A stretch of 64,000 nt of DNA from Flavivirga spongiicola (GCF_030540825.1 NZ_JAUOEO010000001.1:4849001-4913000), one strand, 5' to 3'; positions 24,532 through 34,298 are shown, counted from the first letter of the stretch. The notes: generated from the sequence alone by a model not told the origin. Numbers and translations are program-made.

Positions 24532-26045
24532 TAGGTATTAACAAGAACATATTACGTGTCACTTTAATACTCTCATACATTGCTATCATTGCTTTGGTTG
24601 TCTTTGGGATTAGTAGTTTATATAGTTATCTTAATACAGGTGCAGACAGAAGCAGCATACTACATACAGAAATTAAAAAAATAGATCAGTATCTACCTAA
24701 AATAGTATGGGCGCCTTTGAACAATGAAGGTCGACCTATGGATATGCAAACCCTAAATACTATTGAAAATGATTACCTGGATGCCTGGTATGTTAAACAT
24801 ATAGCTTACAAAACCAATAAAGCTAAAGGTATTGACGACTATTATACTGATAGCGCACGTGAAAACATTTTTAATATTATTGAACATAATACCACTGAAA
24901 ACATTGCTGTTGAAGGTACGACCTTAGAGCACCACCCTACTCTGGAGTTTTTTAGTGAAGATGGGCAACTGGCTGTTATAACTGATAAAGATGTAGTTGA
25001 ATACAAGTGTATTTATGAAAATAAAAATATCATCTTAGAGACCACAGAGAAATCGACTTACAAAATTATTTTACTATTAGAAGATGGTTTTTGGCGTATT
25101 CGACATATGATGAAGGTTCACAGTGAAATTTACAATAAAAAGGAAATACCATCTTCAAATCAAATAACACCATTAAAAGGCATTAATTATTATCCACAAG
25201 ATGCTCCTTGGGATATGTTTGGTGATACATTTAATTTAGATATTATTTCGAAAGATTTCAAACTCATTAAAGAAGTTGGACTCAATAGTATTCGGCTTTT
25301 TGTGCCTTACGTAGATTTCGGCAAGGCAAATGTAAATACGGAAAAATTAAAAAAGCTTACTCAAGTATTAGACTTGGCCGAAATACAAGAATTGAAAGTC
25401 CTAGTGACATTATTTGATTTTTATGGTGATTATTCGGTATTGGATTGGACGTTAAATCAGCGTCACGCAGAAACTATCGTCACTACTTTAAAAAACCACA
25501 ACGCTTTGTTGGCTTGGGATATTAAAAATGAACCTAATTTAGATTTTGAATCTCGTGGACAAGAGCATGTGATTGCCTGGTTGAACCATATGATTGATTT
25601 GGTAAAATCTATTGATCAAGAACACCCCATTACTATCGGCTGGTCCAATGCCAAAAGTGCTACCATTCTAAAAGATAAACTAGACCTTATCACCTTTCAT
25701 TATTATGAAGATCTGAATGATTTAGAAAAAACGTATCAAGATTTAAAGCAAAAAACACCTAATAAATCTATCGCTATTACCGAATTTGGAATGTCATCGT
25801 ATAAAGGGCTTTGGAACCCTTTTGGTAATTCAGAAAAGAATCAAATGGCATATCATAAACAAGCACAAAACATTTTTCATAACTACGAGATATCCTCTAT
25901 GTCCTGGACACTCTATGATTTTACAAAAATACCAAAGGAAGTCGTTGGACGACTTCCTTGGCATAAACGGGCTCAAGAACATTTTGGGTTTATAAACCAA
26001 AACGGAGAGACTAAACCCGCTTTTAAATTTATATCTAAACAGTAA
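24528..26045 (+). CDS. membrane-anchored GH5-like glycoside hydrolase
   Basis: 505 residues. One N-terminal membrane helix (about 10-32), then an NTF2-like segment (about 60-200), then a (beta/alpha)8 cellulase-like domain (about 220-500). Catalytic features: WDIKNEP near residue 330 (acid/base Glu) and ITEFG near 420 (nucleophile Glu), with LNSIRLFVPY near 245 and SWTLYDF near 460. In polysaccharide secretion loci such hydrolases trim or release the nascent chain (as BcsZ or PelA do). The gene ends 11 bp inside the convergent GT4 gene. Confidence 0.78.
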   Translation: MIGINKNILRVTLILSYIAIIALVVFGISSLYSYLNTGADRSSILHTEIKKIDQYLPKIVWAPLNNEGRPMDMQTLNTIENDYLDAWYVKHIAYKTNKAKGIDDYYTDSARENIFNIIEHNTTENIAVEGTTLEHHPTLEFFSEDGQLAVITDKDVVEYKCIYENKNIILETTEKSTYKIILLLEDGFWRIRHMMKVHSEIYNKKEIPSSNQITPLKGINYYPQDAPWDMFGDTFNLDIISKDFKLIKEVGLNSIRLFVPYVDFGKANVNTEKLKKLTQVLDLAEIQELKVLVTLFDFYGDYSVLDWTLNQRHAETIVTTLKNHNALLAWDIKNEPNLDFESRGQEHVIAWLNHMIDLVKSIDQEHPITIGWSNAKSATILKDKLDLITFHYYEDLNDLEKTYQDLKQKTPNKSIAITEFGMSSYKGLWNPFGNSEKNQMAYHKQAQNIFHNYEISSMSWTLYDFTKIPKEVVGRLPWHKRAQEHFGFINQNGETKPAFKFISKQ

Positions 26046-27252
26046 CCTGTTGTTGTTGTTGTAATTTTTCTCTTTTCTTTTTTAAAATAATAGCTTCAAA
26101 TGTATTTAAATAAATGTTAATTATTCTTAACATAGGATAAGCAGTTGCCGCTTTATAATTAGCTCTTTCCAGCTCAACTCTATAGGCATTATCTTCAAGA
26201 ATTTTTTGAATAGCTAAAGCCAAGCTGCTCACACTTGTAGGTTCAAAAAACTCGCCTTTATAACCTTCATCCTTTACTAAAAGAGCCAAGTCTCCTATAT
26301 CTGGCATAACAACAGCTTTACCATAACTTCCTGCTTGATGTAATACACCAGAGCTCCCTGTTGTAGATGTATAAGGAAATACCACAAGCGCACTCTCTTT
26401 GAACAATTTTGGTACATCCTGCTCTTCAACATAACCCGTAAAAGTTAATCCTTCAACATGGCTATAAGCCTTTTTTACAGACTCTAAATACCCTGGTGTA
26501 TTAGGATTATCCGTCCCTGCTATAACGACTTCTAGATTTAAATTTGAATATTTTCTGATACGCTCAACAGCTTCAATTAACGATTCTACTTTTTTATAAG
26601 TTCCAAACTTTCCAAAAGTCATAACTTTAAAAGGTTGCAGTGGTACGTCGTAGGTTGGTTCTTCAAGGATTTCAAACGTACCATGTGGTATAAGTTTTAC
26701 ATTTTTAGCATGGTATTTTTCCTCTAAAATGTCAACATACTTTTGCATGGTTAAAGCAACGACATCGGCTTGAAGAATTAATCGTGTTAATGTGCTCCCT
26801 ATAAATCCATAGATTTTCTGCATGATTTTATTATTTGTAAATCCTGCATTTCCCAAATCTACTTCTTCCAGTATGTTATGCAATAAAACAATATTTGGGA
26901 TTTTTTTAAGCTTACAAACCAATGGTAACATTAAACCTAAAGCAGCGGCCACTTTTTTATCACCAAACTTCATAAACTGTAAATTGAACAAAACGGCATC
27001 TGGTTTAGTTGCATCAATAGCCTTAGTCACACTAAAAATGGTAGTATAGCTATTAAATTTCCAACATTCTTTTATTGTTACTTTGCATCCAGCTTCGATA
27101 AATTCAATATCTTTTTTTCCTTCTGTTTTATCAGTTAACAATATTAATTCTGTTATCCTTTCTTTTTGTCTAAAGTGTTTTACCAAATGATATGCATATT
27201 CATTTAAAGTGACTTTACTTGGTGGATATGCTGTTACGATTGCTAGTTTCAT
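26035..27252 (-). CDS. family 4 glycosyltransferase
   Basis: 405 residues, cytoplasmic. It has a Rossmann-type N-terminus (MKLAIVTAYPPSK) and the GT4 C-terminal donor site: FKVMTFGKFGTYKKVESLIEA near 205, SALVVFPYTSTTGSSGVLHQAGSYGKAVV near 300 and the EX7E-type region after it. Ends in a glutamine run (QQQQQ) at the C-terminus. Likely adds sugars to the growing polysaccharide. Transcribed alone with site 2 of the LytTR-type operator 64 bp upstream. Confidence 0.85.
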   Translation of the reverse strand: MKLAIVTAYPPSKVTLNEYAYHLVKHFRQKERITELILLTDKTEGKKDIEFIEAGCKVTIKECWKFNSYTTIFSVTKAIDATKPDAVLFNLQFMKFGDKKVAAALGLMLPLVCKLKKIPNIVLLHNILEEVDLGNAGFTNNKIMQKIYGFIGSTLTRLILQADVVALTMQKYVDILEEKYHAKNVKLIPHGTFEILEEPTYDVPLQPFKVMTFGKFGTYKKVESLIEAVERIRKYSNLNLEVVIAGTDNPNTPGYLESVKKAYSHVEGLTFTGYVEEQDVPKLFKESALVVFPYTSTTGSSGVLHQAGSYGKAVVMPDIGDLALLVKDEGYKGEFFEPTSVSSLALAIQKILEDNAYRVELERANYKAATAYPMLRIINIYLNTFEAIILKKKREKLQQQQQVTV

Positions 27253-27316
27253 AATAATCTAGTTTAATATTTATAGTACAAATTTGGGGTTTTACTCACC
27301 AAAAAAGGGGTGGTTT

Positions 27317-27348
27317 TAGATGAGTCAACTTTTACTGTAGACGAATGG
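27317..27348 (-). promoter_or_regulatory. LytTR-type direct-repeat operator, site 2
   Basis: TAGATGAGTCA (27317-27327) and TAGACGAATGG (27338-27348), 21-bp period. A weak -7 box, CAAATTTG on the plus strand, is at 27279-27286, exactly 30 bp away as at site 1. Target: the GT4 gene. Confidence 0.6.
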
Positions 27349-27372
27349 TAACTTGCTTTAGATTAAGCTCTA

Positions 27373-27392
27373 ATTCCCGCGGAGGCGGGAAT
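27373..27392. repeat. dispersed hairpin ATTCCCGC...GCGGGAAT
   Basis: Perfect 8-bp stem with loop GGAG, GC-rich compared with its surroundings. The following 100 bp (to about 27512) read like a non-coding dispersed repeat ending TTCTGAATGAC. Confidence 0.6.
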
Positions 27393-27517
27393 CTTATACA
27401 TTGACCCCATTACTTTCTTTATAGATTCCTGCTATAGTTTATCTTGAGGATTTGGGTAAACTGGTAAAGCGAGAGCATTTTTAGATTCTTCAGTCGTACC
27501 TCCTTCTGAATGACAAG

Positions 27518-28759
27518 TTAAACCTTTTTTTGATCCAATCTAAAGAATACAAGTTGAATGATCAATAATAAAATCATGGCTACAATCTGCATATAAACAA
27601 CTTGCTCTAAACTATCGTGATAGAAAACAACCAATACCATTTGAAGCATCCCGAACACTCCTGATATAATTACCGGCACATATTTATCTAAAGACAAATA
27701 GTAATAAGCGAATATGTTAGAAATGGCAAACATGCTTGTTGCTATGGCATATTTCCATAAAAGAGGCGCCATGGCTATATAACTTTCACCAAATAATAGC
27801 TTAATGATCGTTTCAGGGAAGCTTAAGCATGCTAAAACAATGGTCATTGAAATAACTACTATGTACCCAACATACTTAAATAATGTTGATGCGGTTTCCT
27901 TTCCTTCTTTTTTAAGTTGAACTACTGTTGGCAATAATAACATCACAAACATCCAGGCTATAAAATAAACGATACGTCCTATTAAAGCTAAAGAAGCATA
28001 TAAACCAGCTTCATAAGATTCAAAGTAATGTTTTACTAAAAGAATATCACTGTTATTAATGATGATCTGTGTTAACTCATAAAAGGCAGTTAATATAAAA
28101 AACTGTTTCACTTGTTTAGATTGTAGAACAGGCATTTTAACTGCTTTTTTCAAACTGACCTGCTTAAATTTAAAAGGCACTAATCCAAATCCAAACGACA
28201 TAAGGATACCAATAGCTATAACGACTGAAGATTGAATATTGAATAAGAAGATTAATCCTAAAGTAATCAGTAATCGACTCAACATTTCTAATTGATATGT
28301 AATCGATAGTGATTTATAGGCTTTCTTTCCTTGAAAAATACCTCTGTTAACACTCATTAAAAAGTATAAAGGCACACCGCATCCAAAAATAATGAACATG
28401 CTTGAAGATGCCGTATTAAAAAGTTGTTGTAATTGAGACGCAAAACCAATAACTAAAACACCTAATACTAAGCCTATAGTGAAAGCATTCTTATAAACTT
28501 TTGAGATAAAACTTTTAAACAATTGATTTTCAAAAAGCACCGAAAACTTTGCAGTAACCAATTGAAAGGTCATTGCTACAAAAGATAACACCAATAAAAA
28601 TGTTATTAGTACTGCTGCATCTGCAAATTGTGCCGGACCTAATAAGCGACCAAGAATTAGATTATATAAATAATTCCCTCCATTAACTGCCAGAACACTT
28701 ATCATAAATAACTGCTCTGGCGTCACTCTTTTCTTTAAATTATTTGCTATCGTAATCAT
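27518..28759 (-). CDS. polysaccharide flippase-like membrane protein (Wzx/PelG-like)
   Basis: 413 residues with about twelve membrane helices and the MVF/MOP-family layout (N-terminal NYLYNLILGRLLGPAQFADAAVL near 28-50; central FFILTAFYELTQIIINNSDILLVKHYF near 216). Such proteins move lipid-linked sugars or polymers across the inner membrane. The start overlaps the upstream STAS gene by 20 bp, so translation is coupled. Part of a three-gene minus-strand unit with two STAS proteins. Confidence 0.8.
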   Translation of the reverse strand: MITIANNLKKRVTPEQLFMISVLAVNGGNYLYNLILGRLLGPAQFADAAVLITFLLVLSFVAMTFQLVTAKFSVLFENQLFKSFISKVYKNAFTIGLVLGVLVIGFASQLQQLFNTASSSMFIIFGCGVPLYFLMSVNRGIFQGKKAYKSLSITYQLEMLSRLLITLGLIFLFNIQSSVVIAIGILMSFGFGLVPFKFKQVSLKKAVKMPVLQSKQVKQFFILTAFYELTQIIINNSDILLVKHYFESYEAGLYASLALIGRIVYFIAWMFVMLLLPTVVQLKKEGKETASTLFKYVGYIVVISMTIVLACLSFPETIIKLLFGESYIAMAPLLWKYAIATSMFAISNIFAYYYLSLDKYVPVIISGVFGMLQMVLVVFYHDSLEQVVYMQIVAMILLLIIQLVFFRLDQKKV

Positions 28760-29048
28760 TTCTAAATATGTTTATTAGATTAGCAGCTTCAAATTGCTTC
28801 TTAATACGTTTATTATCTTTCCCTAGAACGAATAGAACTTTACTTCTTCTTTTTGCTTTAGCATCAATAAACTGCATGACATTTAAAGCTTTAGCATCCA
28901 TACGCTTAACTTGTTTAAGACATATTGTAATTTCATAATATCTATCCAACAGGTTATTAAAGAAATCTGCTACCTGATTGGTATATGCATTTGTAAAATG
29001 ACCCCGTATTTCAAAAATGCCTTTGTTATTTATTATCTCGAAGTTCAT
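28740..29048 (-). CDS. STAS-domain protein
   Basis: 102 residues, single STAS-like domain with the strand-helix pattern IRGHFTNAYTNQVADFFNNLL and ITICLKQVKRMDAKALNVMQFIDAKA. The usual phosphorylatable Ser of anti-sigma-factor antagonists (DSSG) is replaced: the loop reads MDAKAL. So it is probably a binding or scaffolding domain, not a classical SpoIIAA. It overlaps the flippase gene and follows a second STAS gene. Confidence 0.72.
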   Translation of the reverse strand: MNFEIINNKGIFEIRGHFTNAYTNQVADFFNNLLDRYYEITICLKQVKRMDAKALNVMQFIDAKAKRRSKVLFVLGKDNKRIKKQFEAANLINIFRNDYDSK

Positions 29049-29081
29049 AGTATTTGGATTTAGGTTTATACTAATTATGAT

Positions 29082-29360
29082 TTATGCTACATTTGTAAAG
29101 GTCAAATCATCATAGATTTCTTTACAACCAGTACCAACAATATAAAATGGTCTATTATAAATCAATGCATTGCTGTAAAGAGCTCTTAAAGCTTTCATAC
29201 CATTAGTGTCAATTTCTGTTACCATTTCAATATCTATAGTTAAAGTTTCGTAAGTATTTAAAACAGCCTCTAAATGATTTTGAAAGCTCATTGCTGTAGT
29301 AGCGTTAAGAGTTCCTTCTACTAAAAATGTTCTATTTTGTTTTGTTATTTTAAGTGCCAT
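29082..29360 (-). CDS. STAS-domain protein, second copy
   Basis: 92 residues from the ATG at 29360 (MALKITKQNRTFLVEG); an upstream in-frame ATG at 29411 would add 17 residues of non-domain sequence. STAS pattern: TLTIDIEMVTEIDTNGMKALRALYSNAL, with Thr-Asn in place of Ser-Ser in the loop. Paralogue of the next gene. First gene of the flippase unit, with LytTR-type site 3 78 bp upstream. Confidence 0.72.
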   Translation of the reverse strand: MALKITKQNRTFLVEGTLNATTAMSFQNHLEAVLNTYETLTIDIEMVTEIDTNGMKALRALYSNALIYNRPFYIVGTGCKEIYDDLTFTNVA

Positions 29361-29438
29361 AATTTCTATTCTTTTATTAATACTATTTTGATTTCTGATG
29401 TAAAGATGCATTGGAATCCTTAATTTTATTATCCAAGT

Positions 29439-29470
29439 TCGGTGAGTTGCAGTTTGCTGTAGACGAATGA
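29439..29470 (-). promoter_or_regulatory. LytTR-type direct-repeat operator, site 3
   Basis: TCGGTGAGTTG (29439-29449) and TAGACGAATGA (29460-29470), 21-bp period. A poor -7-like sequence TAAAGATG occupies 29401-29408, again 30 bp from the near repeat. It lies between the STAS/flippase unit (minus) and the TPR-barrel gene (plus, start 29512). Confidence 0.55.
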
Positions 29471-29511
29471 TTGAAATCTATTGATTAACTTGCAAGTACT
29501 AAAAATCGCTC

Positions 29512-31572
29512 ATGAATTTAAAATCATACGTAGTCGTAACACTCCTGTTTATTAGTACACTTGGGGTATCTCAAAACATGCAAGAAGGGTTTACTTACTT
29601 AGAAACTGGTAAATATGAAGCTGCCAAAACATATTTTAAAACTGTTTTAAAAACCTATCCAGATAACAAAACTGCTAAGCTATGTTATGGACGAGCCGTA
29701 GGTCTAAATGGAAATTCCAAAGAAGCGGTTTCTATATTTACCGACTTACTAAAAACCTATCCTAAGGACTTTGAAATTAAACTGAATTACGCCGAATCGC
29801 TCCTTTGGAATAAAAACTATCATACTGCGAAAGGCTATTACGAAGAACTTATTAAAGAAAATGATCAAAGCTTCCCTGCTCTTTTAGGATATGCCAATAC
29901 CCTATCTAATCTTAAAATATATGATGCCGCCTTAGTGTATGTTAATAAAGCTTTGAAAATCTCTCCTGGAAATCAAAATGCCCTAACCTCGAAAAAATAT
30001 ATCTATTTGGGTTATGCTTACCAAAATCAACAGCAACAAAACTATGTGGAGGCTGAACGACTTTTAAAAGAAAACCTATCCCTTTTTGAAAATGATAAAG
30101 AAACCTTAATCAACTTAGCCAATCTGTATTTAATTTCTGAAGCGTTCGACAAGGCTGAAACCATCTATAATACTATTAGTAAAAGCAAAGCCAATAAAAC
30201 AATAGCATTAAATGGACTTTCCCTAGTAAAACACTTAAAAAACAAAGACAAAGACGCCTTAAACTTTAGTACAAAAGCATATAACACCATACCTAACTTA
30301 AACGATGTTAAGCTAATACAACAAACTCAAGAACGTTATATACAAGCCTTAATTTGGAATAAAAAGTATAAAGACGCCCAAGTTTTAATAGATGAATTAA
30401 TAGAAACGAAGCCTAACACCAATTGGGTTTTAGCCTTACGAGCAACCTTAAACATCTATAAAAGTGATTTCAAAAAGAGTTTAACGGATTACAATCGTAT
30501 TCTGGAAAACGACAGCAGCTCTTTTGATGGAAACTTAGGAAAAGCCAATGTATTAAAAGCTTTAGGCTTTTATGATAAAGCCTACCAATCGGCCAATAGT
30601 ACCCTTAGTTTTTACGAGAATCAAAAAGATGCAATAAATTTTATTAAAGACTTAAACACCCGTTTTACTCCTTTTTTAGAAACCAAGGGCTCCTACTCCT
30701 TTGACAATGGAGATAACGAAGCCTATGCATTTCAAACTAATGTGGAATTTCTAACATCTACAAAATTTAAATGGTTAGCGAATTATGGATATAGAACCAC
30801 TAGTAATTCGGTAACAAATAACAAAGCCACATCAAATGATTTTTCTTTGGGGTTAACTTATCAGTTATTACCAAATATTACCTTTAAAGGAACTGCTGGT
30901 ATCACTACAGCAAAAGCCAATACCAATGATTATACCCAATTGTTAACCGATGTATCGTTTAACGTTAAACCCTTTAAATTACAGGTTTTAGATATTGGCT
31001 ATAAACGGGAGATTCAGAATTTTAATGCGGATCTATTAGACCGTGAAATAGTGATGAATAACTTTTACGCCAATTACAATCTTAGCACTAACTTCAATTT
31101 AGGTTGGTTTATGCAGTATTATTATACGTCTCAAAACGATGATAACACCAGAAACTTATTGTTTACTTCGTTATATTATAACATACTTAGTAAACCGTCT
31201 CTAAAAGCAGGTCTAAACTACCAATACATCACCTTTAAAAATCAGGTACCTACTATCTACTTTAGTCCTGAAAAATTTAATGCCACCGAGGTTTTTATAA
31301 ACTTAATTAAAGATGAAGCCATCACAAAACCAAAGGAGTGGTTTTATGAGTTAACTGCAGCTACAGGCTATCAGTTTATTGAAAACAATACAAAACAAAG
31401 TACGTATCGTATTCAAGGAAAATTAGGCTATAGGTTTTGTGAACGCGCTTTATTAAATATCTATGGTACCCGAAGTAATATTGCCTCAGCTACTGCTGCT
31501 GGGTTTACTTTTACGGAGATTGGATTACGATTTAAATGGTATTTGTTTGAAAAGCCAGTTTTTAAAAATTAA
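29512..31572 (+). CDS. TPR protein with C-terminal YaiO-like outer-membrane barrel
   Basis: 686 residues with signal peptide (cleavage near GVSQ, residue 20). About nine TPR-like helical repeats (25-385) are followed by a beta-barrel region (about 395-686) with alternating strands (YRTTSNSVTNNKATSNDFSLGLTY and others) ending in LRFKWYLF, as in YaiO-family barrels. This TPR-plus-barrel design is used by exporters of exopolysaccharide (BcsC, PelB, PgaA). Likely the outer-membrane exit for the polymer made by this locus. Terminator at 31628. Confidence 0.8.
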   Translation: MNLKSYVVVTLLFISTLGVSQNMQEGFTYLETGKYEAAKTYFKTVLKTYPDNKTAKLCYGRAVGLNGNSKEAVSIFTDLLKTYPKDFEIKLNYAESLLWNKNYHTAKGYYEELIKENDQSFPALLGYANTLSNLKIYDAALVYVNKALKISPGNQNALTSKKYIYLGYAYQNQQQQNYVEAERLLKENLSLFENDKETLINLANLYLISEAFDKAETIYNTISKSKANKTIALNGLSLVKHLKNKDKDALNFSTKAYNTIPNLNDVKLIQQTQERYIQALIWNKKYKDAQVLIDELIETKPNTNWVLALRATLNIYKSDFKKSLTDYNRILENDSSSFDGNLGKANVLKALGFYDKAYQSANSTLSFYENQKDAINFIKDLNTRFTPFLETKGSYSFDNGDNEAYAFQTNVEFLTSTKFKWLANYGYRTTSNSVTNNKATSNDFSLGLTYQLLPNITFKGTAGITTAKANTNDYTQLLTDVSFNVKPFKLQVLDIGYKREIQNFNADLLDREIVMNNFYANYNLSTNFNLGWFMQYYYTSQNDDNTRNLLFTSLYYNILSKPSLKAGLNYQYITFKNQVPTIYFSPEKFNATEVFINLIKDEAITKPKEWFYELTAATGYQFIENNTKQSTYRIQGKLGYRFCERALLNIYGTRSNIASATAAGFTFTEIGLRFKWYLFEKPVFKN

Positions 31573-31627
31573 ACATTGGTATTTTTGGTTATTATTTAAT
31601 TCTATAATAGAGCTTGTACAAAATAAA

Positions 31628-31659
31628 AAAAGGTAAAAAGCAATTGCTTTTTACCTTTT
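31628..31659. terminator. bidirectional terminator between convergent genes
   Basis: AAAAGGTAAAAAGC, AATT, GCTTTTTACCTTTT: perfect 14-bp stem with A/T tracts on either side. Confidence 0.85.
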
Positions 31660-31773
31660 GGAAAGAATTAGTCGCCATTAATCTAATCCATAGCTAGTGT
31701 TGTGTTATTTTTTACTATAAACTACCAAACAGGCTATCTTAAGCTACTGATAATTTATAACTAATAGTATACA

Positions 31774-33513
31774 TTATTTCTTAATTACTTTTATTCTTTG
31801 AATTCCTTTCATGGTTTGTAAGCTTAATAAATAGGTCCCTTTTGATATATTATTAACATTAATAGATTCTAAATTGATATCCGTATTCTTTTTACTTAAA
31901 AGTTGTTTTCCATTTAAGTCATGTAAGGTGATAGTTTTTAATTTCAGACTGGTATTATTTTTAATACTAATCTCATCTGTTACTGGATTAGAAGTTATAC
32001 TAAATGGAGTTGAGTGAACTGCAACATTATTTACTCCCAAAACAGATAGGGTCATTTTCATTACAAAAGCATCACTTCTACCACCAGATTGAAGTTCCAG
32101 AGTATTGCTGCTTCCCATACTAAAATCAACGATACCCTCAAAGATTCCGGAAATAATCAAATTGTTATTTAAATCCAGATTAGCATCATATACATTATCA
32201 TTACCAGAACCACCAATCATTGTACTCCATACTATGGAACCGCTAGTAGTACTTAATTTAGCAAATATTAAATCTTGCTTATTAATAGTATAAGTGTCAC
32301 TTCCAAAATTAAAAGTATTAGTAGAGCTTGTATCTCTTATATCTCCAACAAAATACAAATTGTTATTACTATCAATAGAAACAAAACCACCTTGTTCAGG
32401 ATCTAAATAATCAGAAGTTAATGACCAAATACCAAAGGTTTTCACCCATTCAAAATGACCACTACCATCCAGTTTATGAATAAATTGTTTACTATCAACT
32501 GTATTTGGAGCAGGGATGGAAAATATACTTATACCTGGATCAAAATCAATATCATTTGGAGATCCTTGCCATACACCACTTGTGTAAACATTGCCATGAG
32601 TATCTACCGCTATAGAATGGCCAACTATATTATATGGATTTTTTAATTGTTTTGCCCAAACAAAATGGCCATCAGAATCAAGTTTTTGAATATAAGCATC
32701 ATAGTTTATAGGAAAACCTGAAATAGACCCTGTTTCCTTCATAAGGAAAACGTTAGTACCATAATCAAAATCATTTTCTAAAAGGAAATAGCCCGTTAAA
32801 AAAATATTATTGCTATTATCAAAGGCAATATCTTTAGTAAAAGCTGTACCTGTAGAGTAAGCCCAAATAACATTTGCATTGTTATTGATTTTCACCAATC
32901 CTCCTGATAATGGCAAAGTAGGATCAGCTGATTGAATAGTAATACCCGGAGATAATGTTAGAGGATCCATAAATTGGATACTCAGGAGAATAGCTCCCAT
33001 TTTATCGACCTCCATATCATGTACAAAATCATTTCCTGTATTACCAAAATTTTTGGCCCAGACAAAATCACCATCCTTATTAAGTTTTATTAGATAAATG
33101 TCGATGCTACCACTAGAAACTAAATTATACAGATTTCCGCTAGGATCTGCATCTAATACGCCTTCAAAAGTGCCACTAATAAAGACACCACCATCATTTG
33201 CAATAGAGATAGAAGATAAATATTCATTCCCAGAGCTACCAATGTTTTTAACCCACAAAAGACTTCCATTATGATCTCTTTTTTCTATAAAAACATCTTG
33301 TAACCCCTCATTGGGGATAGCATGACCTTCATTAGTTAAAATACTTGTATACACGCCAGCGGTATAAACATTCCCAGTAGCATCAACTTTTGAAAAAACA
33401 TGGGTTTCTCCTTCTGAAGAACCATATGCAGCAGCCCAATTCGTAGTTTGAGCGTTGATTTTTATATTACTGATTAGTACTATAAATATAATTCTGATAA
33501 ATTTATTGGGCAT
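31774..33513 (-). CDS. secreted type IX cargo protein with beta-propeller-like (SBBP) repeats
   Basis: 579 residues from the ATG at 33513, which gives a clean signal peptide (MPNKFIRIIFIVLISNIKINAQ-like); an in-frame ATG at 33558 would add 15 residues. The body has repeated units of about 50 residues with the pattern D..GNVY..G.F....D.DP and WAK..G..GND, typical of SBBP beta-propeller repeats. The C-terminal 80 residues (ITSNPVTDEISIKN...ISKGTYLLSLQT) form a type A T9SS sorting domain ending IKVIKK. Cell-surface or secreted; role unknown. Confidence 0.82.
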   Translation of the reverse strand: MPNKFIRIIFIVLISNIKINAQTTNWAAAYGSSEGETHVFSKVDATGNVYTAGVYTSILTNEGHAIPNEGLQDVFIEKRDHNGSLLWVKNIGSSGNEYLSSISIANDGGVFISGTFEGVLDADPSGNLYNLVSSGSIDIYLIKLNKDGDFVWAKNFGNTGNDFVHDMEVDKMGAILLSIQFMDPLTLSPGITIQSADPTLPLSGGLVKINNNANVIWAYSTGTAFTKDIAFDNSNNIFLTGYFLLENDFDYGTNVFLMKETGSISGFPINYDAYIQKLDSDGHFVWAKQLKNPYNIVGHSIAVDTHGNVYTSGVWQGSPNDIDFDPGISIFSIPAPNTVDSKQFIHKLDGSGHFEWVKTFGIWSLTSDYLDPEQGGFVSIDSNNNLYFVGDIRDTSSTNTFNFGSDTYTINKQDLIFAKLSTTSGSIVWSTMIGGSGNDNVYDANLDLNNNLIISGIFEGIVDFSMGSSNTLELQSGGRSDAFVMKMTLSVLGVNNVAVHSTPFSITSNPVTDEISIKNNTSLKLKTITLHDLNGKQLLSKKNTDINLESINVNNISKGTYLLSLQTMKGIQRIKVIKK

Positions 33514-33623
33514 ATTTTTAAGACTTGGGGTTCTTATGATAGTCTTTAAACGTTTCAAATAAAAAATACCCTCCGCTTTACACTCTTTTTTTGTGAAAAT
33601 GCTTAAATAATGAATTTAACTAT

Positions 33624-34298
33624 TTAAAATTTTGACTTATAAAATGCTCTTATACTAACCAAATGCGAAAACAAAACAATAGGAACAATTACAGTCGGAA
33701 GCCATACAAATGGAAAATAAGCCACACCAATATTGGGTTGATTTAATGCTAATTTTTGAAAAGGGGTTTGAGCACTTAAGATCGCTATTATCAAGATATT
33801 CAGAAGTAGCCCTAAACAAATACTATTCCAAAGCAAAAGTCCTTTGAAACCTACCCATTTTTTAACAAATACTAAGTAATAAATTATTGGTGCCGAAAGC
33901 CCAGAAAGGATATCGAAATTATAGCCTTCAAAAGTCATAAGATCTGGTAAAAGTCCTTCTAAAAAAACATAAAAGAGGATAATCTCAACAGGGATTCTAA
34001 CCACGTGGAGCAATGTCAACCATTTTAAATTCAGGCTATCTGAAAACTTACGACCACTACTAGTAAAAAAAATGAATAACACAAAAAGAATTCCCGGACT
34101 AATGAGAAAAATAAACCTAGGAGGATAAACTTCCGTATTTCTGTAAAAACCTGATAAGCCGAGTAAACTTACAACAATCATCCAAATAATGATGCCAAAA
34201 AGGACTATCTTGCTCATGGAAGCTTTGTAAAAAAACCATAGGGTAGTCAATGTTGTAAGGATAAAACCTACTGTTACTAAATTTGATATTTCTGCCAT
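33624..34298 (-). CDS. seven-helix integral membrane protein of unknown function
   Basis: 224 residues with about seven hydrophobic helices from residue 7 to 215. No recognised catalytic motif. It lies 75 bp downstream of the Crp-like gene and probably forms an operon with it. Conserved-looking proline/tyrosine residues (YPPRFIFLISPG near 58) do not identify a family for me. Confidence 0.7.
   Translation of the reverse strand: MAEISNLVTVGFILTTLTTLWFFYKASMSKIVLFGIIIWMIVVSLLGLSGFYRNTEVYPPRFIFLISPGILFVLFIFFTSSGRKFSDSLNLKWLTLLHVVRIPVEIILFYVFLEGLLPDLMTFEGYNFDILSGLSAPIIYYLVFVKKWVGFKGLLLWNSICLGLLLNILIIAILSAQTPFQKLALNQPNIGVAYFPFVWLPTVIVPIVLFSHLVSIRAFYKSKF

Noticed and set aside
29361-29411. Upstream ATG of the second STAS protein
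   Set aside because: The 17 extra residues do not fit the STAS fold and would extend over the probable promoter of the unit.
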